Below, piece after piece: positions 26,601 through 42,463 of a stretch of 64,000 nucleotides of DNA. The position numbers and the translations under genes were made by a program. The number at the start of each line of letters is the position of its first letter. Position 1 is the stretch's first letter. Source of the stretch: Baylisascaris procyonis (Eukaryota > Nematoda > Chromadorea > Rhabditida > Ascarididae); the NCBI GenBank assembly GCA_037389465.1, contig JAZARR010000212.1:5893501-5957500 (forward strand). Reading direction: 5' to 3'. Under the pieces are notes generated by a model that was not told the DNA's origin, ran no database searches, and saw only the letters and a list, made by a program, of their open reading frames with translations.

Positions 26601-29600
26601 GCACTCTTTGACATATAGTGTTGTCTTTCTTCAGCGATTATTAGAGGCTGCACTTTCATTTGTAGCGGGGATGAAAGGTAATTTAGTGTTCCTATAGAGG
26701 AGTGCTTTTAGATTAACTAAGGAAGCCTGAAAACGGGAAGAAATGGTTCCATTCGTATTAGCGCCAAGAAGAGGCGGAGGGAAGGGTTATTACTACTTGC
26801 AACTATAGTTGACGTCATGTCGTGGATTGAGCAGATGGGGTGTTAAAGCCAATGTTCATGCGTAGGATTGAGATGATCTAAGCGTGGTATGATTAGGGTC
26901 ATATTTTCATCTTTTATTTTTCAGCATTCGCACGTGGCTTTGGCAATATTGGTTGCCGATTGCAATGATGTCTGTTGCTGTTTTTTGCCGGTTCAGGTGG
27001 GGGAGGGCGATGATCTATCTCCATTATCATTACATGACAGGAGACGATCATGTTGAACACTTTCCACTTAATTTTATAATTTGAACTTTGTCTCCTCATA
27101 GATCAGATTTTCAGTAGAGCGACCCAATGTCGCGATCGAGTCGGTTGGCAGTGGATTTAATTCGTTGCTGGTGCTGAATCTGGATGGTAATCCCTATTCG
27201 GAGTCGGAGCAAATTGTGCACTGGTTTCTATCTAACATTGAGGATGGCAAGGACGTTTCGAGTGGAACAGAAGTGGTGCCATATTTGCAAGCTCTACCCT
27301 TCAGAGAAACTGGTTATCATCGATTTGTTTTTATTCTCTTCCGTCATGAAAAGCCGATCGATTTCTCTGCCTGCAAACTTAAAGGGTCAGTTGATTGTAA
27401 TAACACTCGTTACCACAGTCAGCTTATGGGTAATGTTGTTAATAAAAAAACAAAAACAACAAACAAACGGAAATCTGCTGCTAGCAAACTGTTGATGTGA
27501 ACATCCCTCAGAGTTTAAGTTGACTGATGCTTTTTCGTTGTGGTTCATCACAACATTTTCGATCTTAGGAAGTGTTAAAAGTCCCAGCGTAGATCACTGA
27601 TAAGAGGTCGGGATGATTAACGGTTCTTTGAAGTGTTGGCAATTCAAATAAATCCAAGAAAATGCTTTAAAAATTCGGAGCAAAAATATTGTTTCATCGC
27701 GGAGGGCAAGTGGCGAAGATTGGGAGATCTTTTTTGAGATTATTCATGTAAATTTTTAATGTACTTTAAACTGACTATCGGGGAGTGCTGAAGTTGATGC
27801 AGAGTTTTGATCTGAAGTTGTTTTTGAAATGCCTCATGAAAGGGTATCTGCGCATTGCAGTGAAGAGGGAATTGCGCTCCCACACATATCCTTTGCTGGT
27901 GAAAATTTTCATCCCATTTTCACGTTTCATGGCAAACATTTTATCATTGACACTGACCTTATCGAACAATGCATTCATATGAGAGGTAATAAACTTATAG
28001 AAATTCGTTGAGTATTTGGATATAGAGTTTGATTTGTTTGATATTCTCAGATGCCTTGATTCTGTCGAATCTGTATTTATTTCGAAGAGAGAGCGAGGTT
28101 GCGATGAGTTGGTGAGCCCCACAAACGAATGTCTTATGGGGATGCATGTTTAGCCGCATTTATACCTCTGCTTTTTTGCATGAAGAATTAAAGTTGTTTG
28201 CTCGTATCTCAGAAATCATCTTATAGAATTGTTGATTTTTCAAAGCTTTTGGGTAGAGGAGAAAATATCCCATTCTAACACATTATCGAAGAATTCTCCC
28301 AATTATCGATCATTCACGCACAAACCCTTAACTCTTCTTTCTTGCCGCAAGTCATCATCATTTGTTTTACTTGTGCCATTCGGTCGTTCTCGCTTTAGTG
28401 TGGATTGTTAAATAAGACCTTAGAGGAAGGCATATCTTCTGGCTATCTCTTGTTTATTTTATACGGCTTCTCAACAATTATTTCACCGTTGCTATTTTTC
28501 AGCAATGATCTGAGTGATAGGATATTCAGTATGCAGCACTTCTATAAGGAGAACGAGGAGTCGTTAACTCCGTCTTCTATTGCATTCGCACAAGTGGTTT
28601 GGGATATATCGGTAAACAAAGCGTTACATGCATTAGGTTCTGTTTTCATTTTTGCTATTTTTGAATATTCGCTTTAGGGATTACTCGAAATTTGTATATT
28701 CCTCCAATTTATATGTGCATTTAGTGAGTCTCACATATCTTCTGCTTTAATAGTCTTCCTTTTCAGCGAATGTTGGTTGAAGGTGAAATTGTCGTGTTAA
28801 AATGCTGGCAGCTAAAAACACTCATGCTGCCTATATTAAACGTTTTGTAGACATTTTTGGTGGTGGCTTTTGGCTAACGTGCTAATACTTTTAAGGAATG
28901 AAGGCACCTCTGTACGAGTACGAATACCGACCTCCTTTGAAGATGCCGCAGAAGGAATTTCCGAATAAGGCGCAGCCGTTTGATTTGTAAGTATTGTTTT
29001 GAAGTCTACTTGTGTATTCTATATGAGACAGAGGGATGATGCTTTTAAGGTAGAGCCCACTTCAATTTTGTTCAGGATTCAGTATATTTATATGCGATGG
29101 TGAGTGAAGTAAACAAGCCTCAAGAAAGAGTGCCAATAGTGAGTGAATTGTTAGAATAGTTGTTCGAAAGGGAGAATCGAGAGTTCTAATCTCACTTGCG
29201 GGCATAGTTCTTCACGTGACACCACACTGGAGAGTGGAACTGAGGAATCTGTCTGTAAGGCGTTCTTTATGTCCTAGACTTTTCATGATTCATCAGCAGC
29301 GGGCAAGGATGGGGTTTCGCGTATAGGTTGATGGGTTCAGATGGTTAGTTTATCAAGCATCCTATCATTTAACAGTCGATTGGGGATGGTCACTTGGTGT
29401 GGAATTTGCATTTGAGAAGACCGTGACTGGGGTGCCTATGTGAGTATCGTCGAGAAGTCAATTGGACTTCTATAAAATATCAGGCTTATTTTGTTAGGAA
29501 ACGAATATGTTACCTAGCGTAAGCATGCGGCATCAGGCTAAAGTCTTAATTCGTATTTCGATTTCCCGATGTTTCTTCTCGATGTTGGTATCAATCCAGA

Positions 29601-29886
29601 GCGCATGTCTTTAGAAAATTTCAGTTACGCTGAAATGAATCACTCATTTGTTTTATTTTTTAGGTATTTGGATCAATTTCGAGACCCCCTAGAAGTTGAA
29701 GCAGAGTTACTGAAGAGGCGTTTACGTATGAGTCGAGTAGATGAAAGGCCTCAGCAGCCGAAATACCCGGATATGAATTACGCAGAGAACAAAAAGAAGC
29801 TGCCGGCTTGGCAGCATGCGAGGCTTATCAGCGAAAACAGTGGACAGGGCAAGAACTTTGCATTATGGAATAATCCGATTGATTGA
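23640..29886 (+). CDS. mrpl-38: Mitochondrial large-subunit ribosomal protein mL38 (MRPL38), eight exons
   Basis: Exons are 23640-23827, 24161-24276, 24728-24835, 25813-25986, 27115-27385, 28503-28636, 28896-28986 and 29664-29886. All seven joins keep frame (phases 2,1,1,1,2,1,2) and give 434 residues; human MRPL38 has about 380. mL38 is a PEBP-fold protein of the mitochondrial 39S subunit. Matches to the animal family include the helical N-terminal half with RIDIGF, then LLVLNLDGNP and HWFLSNI. The core PYLQALPFRETGYHRFVFIL, RHEKPIDFS and the PSSIAFAQVVWD segment follow. The C-terminus has APLYEYEYRPP, PQKEFPNKAQPF and YLDQFRD. The PEBP core is about residues 196-330. The worm protein has a longer C-terminal tail, ending in NFALWNNPID. 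The ATG used has an in-frame TAG nine bases upstream, but MTEIALRSLQFF is a weak presequence, so the start is uncertain. The donor GTTAGT after exon 3 overlaps an apparent TAG stop. Confidence 0.9.
24470..24513. other. Perfect 19-bp stem hairpin in mL38 intron 2
   Basis: The arm GCGTTGTGGTAGGGGAGCT (24470-24488), a six-base loop TTCTTG, then its exact reverse complement (24495-24513). It is GC-rich in AT-rich surroundings. Some 30 bases downstream a partial related copy (GGGAGCTCTCTTGAG) occurs. It could be a structured RNA, the apex of a small foldback repeat, or a recent inverted duplication. The stem is shorter than a usual microRNA precursor. Confidence 0.7.
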
Positions 29887-30048
29887 GTTCCGATGCTGTT
29901 TATCTGTTGCTGTCTTGTTTTTTTGTGACTTTATGAGGAAGGTTTAAGTAACTGTTGGCTCACTGTCGAATATTATTGTTGCAAGTGCGTGACCGAATTT
30001 GAAGTTCCCATTTCTTCTGGAATTCAGCTCCCCATTTTAACGTGCTTA

Positions 30049-30171
<123 letters not shown>

Positions 30172-30721
30172 GCACGTATATGTATTACGCATATATGTCT
30201 ATATACATGTATTTATATAAATGTATGTGTGTAAAGAAATACTTTTAGAGCAACGTAAAAAGTATTGTTTCTCAAGTCATAGGTCTTTTATTAGCAACAG
30301 GAGAAAGGGTCATAAGAATACATATTTATAAAGTATCTGTTTGTCTTGTCTGCAGTATGCTGCTATTCTGAATAAACACCAGTGACGATGCATTTCGTCA
30401 TCTTTGAACCTTACGGTCAAATCCATTCCGGAGAACTCCTCTGGTCACACCTTTACGCAGCGCCTAATAACGTCTTTTACTTCGCCTGCATCATCGAAGC
30501 GTTTTGGTTGTGTTGCAACTCCGTGGACTGATCTTTATTTCGAAGTCGTGCATGCGTCCGTAGCTGTCATCATCAGTGCAAACATTCCTGAGAAAGGTGC
30601 CCTTCAGATGCTGGCAACACTTCTCGACCACCTGCAGTCTCTTCTATTTCACATTACTTGTTAGTTGTACTAAAGAGCACTTCGAGAGCAGCCAAATTCC
30701 TCACCAGTCTCGCGATAATGA

Positions 30722-30760
30722 TAAATAAATAAATAAATAAATAAATATATATATATATAC

Positions 30761-30818
<58 letters not shown>
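30722..30818. repeat. (AAAT)n followed by (TA)n microsatellite
   Basis: About six AAAT units run into a TA tract interrupted by ACAT. A short AAATAAA/TTTATTT inverted match borders the TA part. Confidence 0.85.
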
Positions 30819-30820
<2 letters not shown>

Positions 30821-33800
30821 TATTTGGTCATAGGAAGCATATAAGTGATTATGTATGAACCACTTTTTATAAGGAATTTGTTTTAAATAACTGCAGTCAA
30901 ATATTTGCTGAAGGTAGCATGTACAAGACTATCCAGATTTCTCTGAAGTAACACGTAACACTTTGCGGTGACTGCATTTCAAGGCAATCCACGCCCACTC
31001 AAAGAAGGCGTTACCACAAAATAATTTATCAGGCTACAGGGGAGTGCAGCTATAGAAAAGCTTTTAGAGGAGGATGCATTCGTCCGAATCATTTATGGTT
31101 TTAATCGATGCTCCCTACGATCATAGAACATCAGCGTTTTTCAAGGATAATTAAATTAGATCTGTTCAAAAAACAATGCTATACGATAGTTACAGCAGCG
31201 CTCTCCAAGACGTGATAGACGGGTCGGGTGTTCATGCTTCGCATGTTTCAACAAGCTAGGGGAATAATCTCCGCATAGGAGCGCTACCATATTGCTGCAT
31301 CTTCATTCCAGCCGATGTCATTTTGAACGATCTGAGTCAAAATGAAATCGCGCTTTCGGATAACTTTTTTTTTTTCGTTGCAAAAGTACGTGTGTAAATG
31401 TATTCATCCCCTATCAGGCAGATTTTTTTGACTCGGTGATTTCCTTGGGGGGCCACAAATGGTCTGGAAATTCAACCATGAAACAGTATCGCATATCCTC
31501 TAAAAGGGAATTGAATGACCTTCCATCCTTCAGCAAATCTTTATTTATTCAGTCATCCATCATTATTCAGAAAGCGACTTTTTTTAGTCCAACTTTATAT
31601 ATACTCTTATGATACTTCGAGGGTTGTGTTATTCTAAAGCATAGAACTGGTGACAATCGATATCTTTTATTTTGGAAAGCATTGTTGGTATTTCTAGTTT
31701 GCGAATGAAAATTTTGTTACTGTTAGAGGATGCTGCGATCTTACTTCAGTGATATTGGAGAGCAAAAAGGAATTAGAGCCCAGCTATTGCTTAAACTCTT
31801 AATTTGGAAGTAAACGGAAACAGCAGTCTTTTTTCATAAATGAGAATCCATGGTGCAGTAATAACCATCTGGTTTATGCATTTTAATAGCAGGTGGAATC
31901 CACGGTATTAAGGGACTCAAGAGGAAAGGAGAGGGACTGGGCGAATTATTATTGAAGTTCAAAAGTAACTGGAACTTGGCTGATCTTTGAAGTTGAGGGA
32001 TGACGATCGCGCGGAAGTTAGGACTTATGGATTTCTTTGAAGAGCCAAAACAATTGTTTGCTAGTTTCGCCAGTTGGACAACGGTATCAGTAGAGGATGC
32101 GGATATGTAATAAAGAACTGAACAGTTCTAATATTTTCTGGGTAAAAGATGACTGTGTCACTGAGTAGTCTCAGCTGAACGAGATATGAGCGATGTGCAA
32201 GAGGTTGCATATCAGCAGAAAATCATCGAACAAGCGGTAGATGAGAAATGTTGCATCGATTTCGGCGAAACGCTATGAGCTTTAATTATCGGCGAAAATT
32301 CCGACGTTGTGAGAGCATATCACTATGAGATGAATGCAAAGAAATGTCTTGGCGTGTTTCACTGCAAACCGTTTGAGATGCCGATATTCCTCCTTGTTGC
32401 TTATTAGAGCGTAGAAAAAGCAAATGATGAAACGAACGGCAGCAGTTGGTGCGAGCTGGCAGCTGTGCCTTTATTGGCAAAGCGGATGATCGACGAATAG
32501 CGTTGCTAATGTGACTAGTCAACATTCTACTAATTTCCTTCATTAGAAACATATTCCACTCGTTCATTGCTCCCTCTTCGATTCAGCGAAAATACTTCTC
32601 GAAATCGGGAGCAGAAAAGCACAAAAGTGTTGGGCAATATAAACAAGTCGTCTAAGTATAGAGTGATCCTTTCAATTCCCAACCTCCTTCCTCCGTCTCC
32701 CAGTTATTTGACTTAAAGGAAAATACTTCCACTATTAGAGGAACATTGATCGACAAAGGGAAGTAGAATAAAACATCGAGAGTGAAGTTTAATAATCGGT
32801 TTTTATACTCTTACCATTTATGCATTTACAAGGGACCACCTCAACGTATCGGAATTGTGTGCGTTAGCGCTCTTCCAATGTGTACTGTTGTGTCGAATGA
32901 ACAACAACATCACCATTACACTATAAGAACAACGTTTGGATTTGACTACTGGCGAAATCGACATTTCCTATTCGCAGAAGCTAAAACCTGCAAAATCACG
33001 TCACTGTGCACACATGTGACGTGACGTCATCTTCACATTTATATTTGCATATTTATTAGTCCGCTTGATGCTTTTAACTGGAAAACTATAAAAATTACGA
33101 ATGACAAGAATTGCTGCCGTATGATATCTGCCACGTCTACATGATAGGCTAAACTTCATCACGATTAATCATACTATTTGTGAATCATCGACAGCTAAAA
33201 GCGCCTATGAATTCGCAAATCCGGGTGGTATCTTTCCGGCCGAATACCTCTCAAAAAGCAATTTCTATCCCGCATTTACGAAGCTGATAGATTCGTTGAA
33301 GAAACATATTATTAGGCGTTTTGTCACCAATACCTAGTTATATACGCGGTTGACCTGATGGGGTGAATTGTAGAAGTGAAGCGTCCATCCCGAGTACACC
33401 TTTCTACTTGCTTAACGCTCTGTCGGGCCAATATGATATTCCAATTCGAAGAGGTGATGAAATAGTGCATTTCAATTTGACAGGGATGTACCCACGCAGA
33501 TTAACACAATACGATCGTTAAGCGTTTGCAACAGCTGCAGCATTGTGCTCACATTGGCGCATACAAGATAATGTTTCAAACGTGCGCTGTTGGGAAGGGA
33601 AAGGGTGGCGGCATCTGTAATGCAACGCGCAGAGTGCAGATGCGTGGTACGTCACCGATCGATTGCCGTTCAAGCCATTGCATTCCGTTGCATCATTTTG
33701 CCGAAATCCCATCGTGACGAATACACAAATTCCACATCTTACAGGCACACGACTGCTTGTGAATTCCGGTGAAAAAATTCGATAGTTTTGTCCGTTATCC

Positions 33801-34799
33801 TCTCGTTACTCACATCAAACCAGGGTGGTCCAGATGTGGTATGATGTATGATGATGTAGCTAGTCACTGACGCACGATGAAATTCGTTCAGAGAGGGCAA
33901 CAAGCGGAACAGCGAATGCTCATCACCGAATTCATAGGATGCGACTCTAATTTCCTTATTTTCCGGTAGAAACTCTTCATCACGATGAGAGTGACGTCTC
34001 GGTTACATGAAGATGTCTTTAAAATACCTTATTGTTTGAGACATTCAAAAAGAATTCGAAATGTGGAAAACATGTATTGCATTTTTAGCGCCTGAAATAT
34101 CTTTTCCTGTATATTTAACTCAAAATCGCTGCATCGCACCAATTTTATTGTTCTATTGTGTGCACTCGTCGATGACAAAAGAAAGGTACATTAATTTCAC
34201 GCGTACAGATACCACGCTGTTGCTCACAATACGCCCTCCCATATTTGGACAGGTGTCGCTCCACCTATCGCCCCAGGTGGCGTCGCTTTAAATTACAATC
34301 CGGATATGAAATTACACTGCGCACCTCATGCACCGCAGCATGAGACAGATGCCATTGAGATGTAACGATCAAACAATCAACAATTTATTAACGTTCAAAT
34401 AGGTGCTCCCATGCACCACGTGAATGAGATTCATTCATTTTAAAAACGACCTACCTTACTCCACAAGGATATTCGTGTGGCGCAATTAAAAAGTCATTCG
34501 GTTACCACAAACGTTTGGCGAGTCTGTCCCAATTGTACGAAAATTGCGAACGAAACTACGTGAATAATGATAAACAAGGAAAAGTAAAAACGCATGCAAA
34601 AATATTAGATGTTACGATGCTAAACCTCTAAGCGTTACGTCCATATGCGTTTTATATTTCCATTAACGGTCAACCTTGAAGCGTCAGAATTTACCTGGCA
34701 AGTGTTCCACGCAGCGGTTCTTGTACACAAGAGCGGGAAGATGTAATATGTCACTTTATGGCTTACTGTCATATTGAGCGGTGTCAATATGTCGCGTTT

Positions 34800-35395
34800 C
34801 AGCGTCAACAAACCCTAGGCTTTACATCGCCCATAACTTAAATCCGCGTTTTGTTGCGACCGTAGGTGGTTGCATCGTGCGTTATGCCTGCCCACACTCT
34901 GTGACGTTTGAACGGCAGTGTGAGAATCGGTCTTTCGCGTCTTGGGGACGAAGTCTCGAAAGTTCGTCTTCCATCGTATTGCTCCATGCCTCTGTACCGA
35001 TGCCGGCGAAGACCGCGTCAGGCTTGTCAGTGGATGGACTTACGGAAGTGGTCGAATCGCTGGTTTTGTCGATCATGGTGAGATCGTACTTGAAGTAGGT
35101 GGCTGCAGCGCAAAAACAGATGGTTGCGATGCAATGACTATTCGACAGAAATATTGGCAAAAATCAGTGCCAGCCAGTTACCAGCTCCTGCGGCTAATAC
35201 TTTATTAGCGGCTAAGGATGAGAAAATGCAGTGGTCGACCACCCTTTCCAAAGTCGAACACTCTGAAACTGATCAAGACCGCGTCGCAGCCGGCAATATT
35301 ACATTTGACGAAACCTCTGAGGAACTGGATGCTATCGTCGCTCCGAAGGAAGATTCCGTATGGGTCTGCAAGACGAGAACAAACACCGTCCAATA
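34800..35395. other. Coding-like block of uncertain strand, possible degraded gene
   Basis: GC content is higher than around it, and long open frames with nematode-like codon choice exist on both strands. On plus, a frame runs from a good acceptor (GCGTTTCAG ending 34802) to a donor ATCATG|GTGAGA near 35070. It could join in phase to CAG|TTACCAGC at about 35179, ending at a stop at 35396. On minus, two frames (35552-35205 and 35160-34882) are broken by a frame change around 35165-35205. No domain is recognised. It may be a pseudogene, a transposon fragment or a real small gene. Confidence 0.25.
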
Positions 35396-35573
35396 ATTCC
35401 TGAAGCATGTTAAACACTTCAGAATTCTGAGGAGTTAAAGAATATTTTAAACCTCCAAAGTTTTCTTCCCATTCGAATTCATCTGTCTGTCCCATCCGTC
35501 CCATTCGAAGCATCTTCTTAACGAAGCGATAAGAAAAGAAAGTCTGATCCAAAAACTGTGTTGTTTACAAGCA

Positions 35574-37329
<1,756 letters not shown>

Positions 37330-37359
37330 GCAAATCGCGACTATAAAAGAACATCAGTT

Positions 37360-37569
37360 ACCACAAGTTGCGCCGCACATCGCAGATTTTTCGACGTTGG
37401 AAGTGCGCGGAGCTGCAGCAACGCAAATCACAATAAACGCACGCCGCCGCGTCTCGCCTCTACGTGGAGTGTAACGCGGCGCCAGAGGGCTGCTCCGCGC
37501 CGCTCGAAGAGCCCCCTAGCAGAACTGAAGAGTGGAGTGTGCTGGCCCCGCTCCTATGTAAAAGCGACG
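37360..37569 (+). promoter_or_regulatory. GC-rich probable promoter/5' UTR of SH3BGRL-like gene
   Basis: The roughly 200 bases before the start ATG are sharply richer in GC and CpG (GCACGCCGCCGCG, CGCGGCGCC, CCGCGCCGCTCG) than anything else nearby. No TATA box is placed close to a defined start. A CpG-rich promoter is inferred from composition and position. Confidence 0.5.
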
Positions 37570-40213
37570 ATGCCTCTGAATGTCTACATCGCTTCCATCA
37601 CCGGCAATACGGAGGTATAGTATTTCGAGTTTTTTTGTGCTATATTCATAGATTCACATCCGTCACTTCTCTGTCGTAGATATAACAGTACTTAAAATTC
37701 ACATCTTTTGTAAATAATGCGTTTAAAAGGTCATTAAAGATTAATATTACATTCGAAAGGAAAGCTTCTCCATCTAGCTCACCTATTTGTTTATATTAAG
37801 GATTGCTTAAGGATTAGCAAATTTAAGTAAACGTTAGTAGAGTATGCTGCAAAATGAGGCTACAACTGTTTTTTTAGCACCCATCAATGAACATTGGGAT
37901 ATGCAAACGGTTGTTGTAATCTTTTGCATGTTGTTTGTTCTCAATGAACATTGCAACTTCGCAAACTTCACTTGTCTTTGCCATTCCCAGTTGTTCAGTT
38001 TACTAATTTTGCAACTGCTTAATTTTGTGCTTAAATAATAATACATCAAATGGTAAGAACACTTGAATTCTCAAGTCAGACAACACCCACACAAATCTGC
38101 CACAAATTGTTTCCGTTTAATTAAACTGCTGTCCGTGGGTCTTTTATTATCGAGCTTTGATACTTGTTAGCAGTCATCGGTTTACGTACTAATTTATTTT
38201 CACATACAGAATGTACTTTTTTTACAATCGAACTGTGTGTACTGTTTTCTACAAGACTATTCTTCATATTTTATTTCCTGCATAATTATTTTGCGCGTTA
38301 TTTTCTATCTTCTATTAATAAAGAGAGCGAAAGTTTTCTAATTGTGAGCACGTGTTTTCGTTCTTTTTTGGCGAAATTTTTTCCACCTTGATCATATTTC
38401 ACAGTGACTCCCTTTAAGCATAAACAACTCCTGACTTGCATCCACATCTTTTAAGAATATTGCTTATACTTCTATCATTTTTCAAAATAGATTCACTAGC
38501 TAGCAATTGTCACCTTTATTATTACAATATACAAATTCATCTAATGCTCCCATGCTGTTCCATGAAAATATTATTCGTTCCGATTGCATTTCTATTTGTT
38601 TATTTATTCTTATTATTTTCGTTATTGCTTTTCGTTTTTTTTTTTTTTTTTTTTTTTTTTGCATTTGCATTTGCATTTGCATTTGGAACAAAGAGCAATA
38701 GAGCGCATTCTAGAGATAATTGTCTTTTGCTCTCCTTCACAGTTTTCCTCGGAATATTTCTCCATACTATTCCTCTTCTATTCGATATCAGCTCTTCATG
38801 TTTAACGTATAGGTTAGAGTGGGAAAATAAAAGAACATGAACGCGATATGCATCGGCGCAGTCATTTTTCATAAATTTCTTTATCTATAATAAATTCGGT
38901 GCTAATATTATCTCTGTAATGTTTTCACGAGAGAATTTCCCATTTTTCACGCATTCATTTGCCGAAAACTTTTTTTTTTCTAGCGTTGAGCTTCTTTTAC
39001 ACCATTTATTTATCGATCTCTTGATGCCAAAGGAAATTTATTTCTTTCATCTTTGATTTCTTTTATTATTTTAGGATTGATGAAAAAATTTGATTGTTTT
39101 TGTTTTATGGTGAAACATTAACAATGGGCCAACAGTACAACTTTTTCGACTATCTCCTCTATCTTTTATGCAGATTTTCTTTCGGATATTTTTAATGATG
39201 TTTATTTTGCAAGGCTCCTATAGTTTTTATTAAATCAAATCAATGTGAATCTCAGCTTCCTCCATATTTCTTTGGAATATGTAGAAAACCACTCCATTAA
39301 AAGACGTTGACATGGCGATCTTCCAGTACTGGTTTTATGTTGTTGAAAAAATTGTTATATGACTTAGTCAGAATTATTTTTTTAAGCTTGTTTACTGTTC
39401 CTGAAATAATAAGATTGCACTTGTGCTATAATTAAAAGAGGCCTTCTGATTGTTTGTTAAATCACTCTGTTATTCTACTTTCTGCTCTCGAATATCTTCC
39501 AAAGTTTTTCTCTTATTCTCCTTTTATTATTAGAATTTTGTTTCCAAATTCAGCGGTTTTTAATTACTGAATTTCTTGACTAACATCACGTGTATTTTAA
39601 ATCTTTATTTTTCTTGGCAGCTTCTTTTACTCTCTTCGCCAGCCTTTCTCGAATTCTTTGCATTTCAGCTTGGCGAGCTGTGAACGAAACAACTTGCATA
39701 TTTCAGATTTTTTTTTGCTACTATCTGTAAATCTAGAAATACAGCTATAGATTTTTGTATACTTGAATATGAAAATGTGAAACATTCTGTTCATCGTGTT
39801 GAAGTGCTATGAAACAATCGAGAAATGTGAAACAATTGAATAATGCAGACTGCACACAAACCGCAATCGTTTTTTAATCTTTCTACACGAATGCCTTAAC
39901 TATGCTTTCCATATATTTTGCTTTCTTATAACTCAAGTTTTGACGATGAATCGCTAGCAGCTTCCACCCAACAATCGTTTAAAATATAGGCGAATTTGTC
40001 ATTTATATGTTTCAGTACGCATGAGGAAACTTGAAAAAAAAAGTGTATAAGGTCGGCTTTGCGAATCACTTCCCACATCTGTTTGTTTCACATATAATGG
40101 AAGGCATCACTTTACACCAACGTTTCGAGCCGGAAAATTACACTTTCTATGTCGAAAACTTCAAGAAAAGCTTTGACACGCTTCTGTATAGTGTATAAAT
40201 ATACATATACACA

Positions 40214-40257
<44 letters not shown>

Positions 40258-40405
40258 GAAACAAATTCTAGTAATAGAAGGAGAATAACAGAAAAGCTAT
40301 TGGAAGATATTCTAAAGCAGACGGTAGAATATCAGAGTATAAACAACAATTTCCGGAGGAGGAATGAAAAGCTTCCTTACATATAGATTTGTATATTTAT
40401 AAATA

Positions 40406-40491
<86 letters not shown>

Positions 40492-42409
40492 TTTCACAAC
40501 ATATTACATATGTTTAGTAAATTTAAACCCTATGAAATTTCCTTAACCATCTAATCGCCTTCCCCTCCCTCACTCAAAAATAAAGCCCAAACACGAGTCT
40601 GATCACAGCTTCAGGTAATCATGAATGCTGTTTAGAAACGCATTTCTCCTACCAAACATTTCATCGATGCAAAGAAAATATCTTCGCCTATTTTTCGCTT
40701 GCTTGGGTCTTTACATTTACTTTCCTATTTATGCATAATTTTCGAAATTATTTTTGCTCTAAAAAGTATCCGAGTTCCCACTTTTTGCTGCATTTTTACA
40801 ATTATCTGTTTCAAATAGATTGCAGTAACTAATAAAACTATAATAAACTAAAATCAGTGACTGATTATGAAAGCTAAATTTCGTTGTCGCATCTGAAACT
40901 ACGGACTGTGCAGTCGGTTCACCAAGCTGAACGTGAACAGTTTCCACGAAGTCTTTATTCATTGTGCAAGCAATGCACAGCTGCAGATGGAGTTTTTTTT
41001 TTTCTTCTTGGAGGAAGAAAGCGCAAAATGCTGCCAGTCAAGAGCAGAACAAATAAATGTATTCTGTTGACGCACTGGACTTGAGAGGGTCATACTTGAA
41101 CGCACTACGATGAAGCATATGGAAGCTCGTATCGGCATACTTGTGAGGGGATTGCTCGGTTGCTGAATTCTACTGGCACTGAAGTTACATTCTCATCGAC
41201 CTGAGGTCGTCGTATCATTCGCATCTGTTTCGCTTGCTATCCATTCATAAGAACGTGATCAGTAAAAACTGCAGCACAGGTTACTTTCTGTTGACACTGT
41301 GTCAGCTAGATTGGGCTCCTGGTTTTTTGGCTGTATTATAACGTTTGTTGTGTCGAGCATGAGGCATTCGAGATCGAGGGGAATGAACTAACGCCGCTTT
41401 GATTGGCTTTTACGTTTGCACTAAGGCCGTCGTAGGGTTCGCTTTACTGCTTTCAAATCAATGATAGGAATTTAGCGTTAAATTCGTTTCATTTCCGCAG
41501 AATTTTCGTGACTGATGCTTCGTCTGTTTGTTGATTGCAAAATCGGAGATTGATATCTTTTCATAAAAAATTTTCCTTTTCAAAAAAAGATCTCACTTCA
41601 TCCTGATTTCCCCATTTAGATGCTTTTCAGAAAAACGACGATTTTCATCCTATCACGTCTTAATACACTCGCCATAAAATTTGGAAGCTTCACTTTGAAA
41701 GTAGTTCACCAAATAAACTTTTGGGGAAGTGTTTTTCAATTTCAGAAAAAATAATTCTAGAAATGGTGCAAAATTTGCCATTAATAAACTTTGTGATTAA
41801 GGCGGCTAGGATTGTGTGTTTATGCTTCGACAAACTGCTTGCAATTGTTTGTTGAATTAGTAGCGCTTGGACGTTCTGTATGCTTCGTTTAGTATTTTGC
41901 AACTGTGGAAAGTTGGGTCCGTGTAAATGTGAGGCGAGCTTATTAAATACGAAGATTGAGAAAAAAATGGGCGAAGGAGCGTAAGAGTGAATAGATGCTG
42001 CACAAAAGAATTCATATTTAGTAGTGATTGGACTCTCATTTTGTTGTAAAACCCTTTGTAGAGTGAGTTCGCGAACTTCAGGAGTTTGACTGTGGCGATT
42101 ACGAGAAAATATTAGTATAGCGTTTTGCTGTTTGATCTATCCATCTGAATATTTTTGTTTTACTTTATGTATGCGATTTTCAGATCAGGAAACAAGTCCA
42201 AAGAACACTAATGATACTCGAAGGTTTGGGTGTACCCTTCAACGCAATTGATATAACTCTTCGAGGCAATGACAAGCAGAGAGAATTCATGCGTGAGAAT
42301 GCAATTAACGAACGTTGGGATGGTGTGCCTCTGCCACCACAGTTCTTTCACAATGATACTTATATTGGGGTATGTAATCTTACAGCATTACCTTTCAAGC
42401 TCAATTTTC

Positions 42410-42463
<54 letters not shown>

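Noticed and set aside
38436..38840. 134-codon plus-strand hydrophobic frame
   Set aside because: It is driven by T-rich intron sequence and the poly(T)/GCATTT array in SH3BGRL intron 1.
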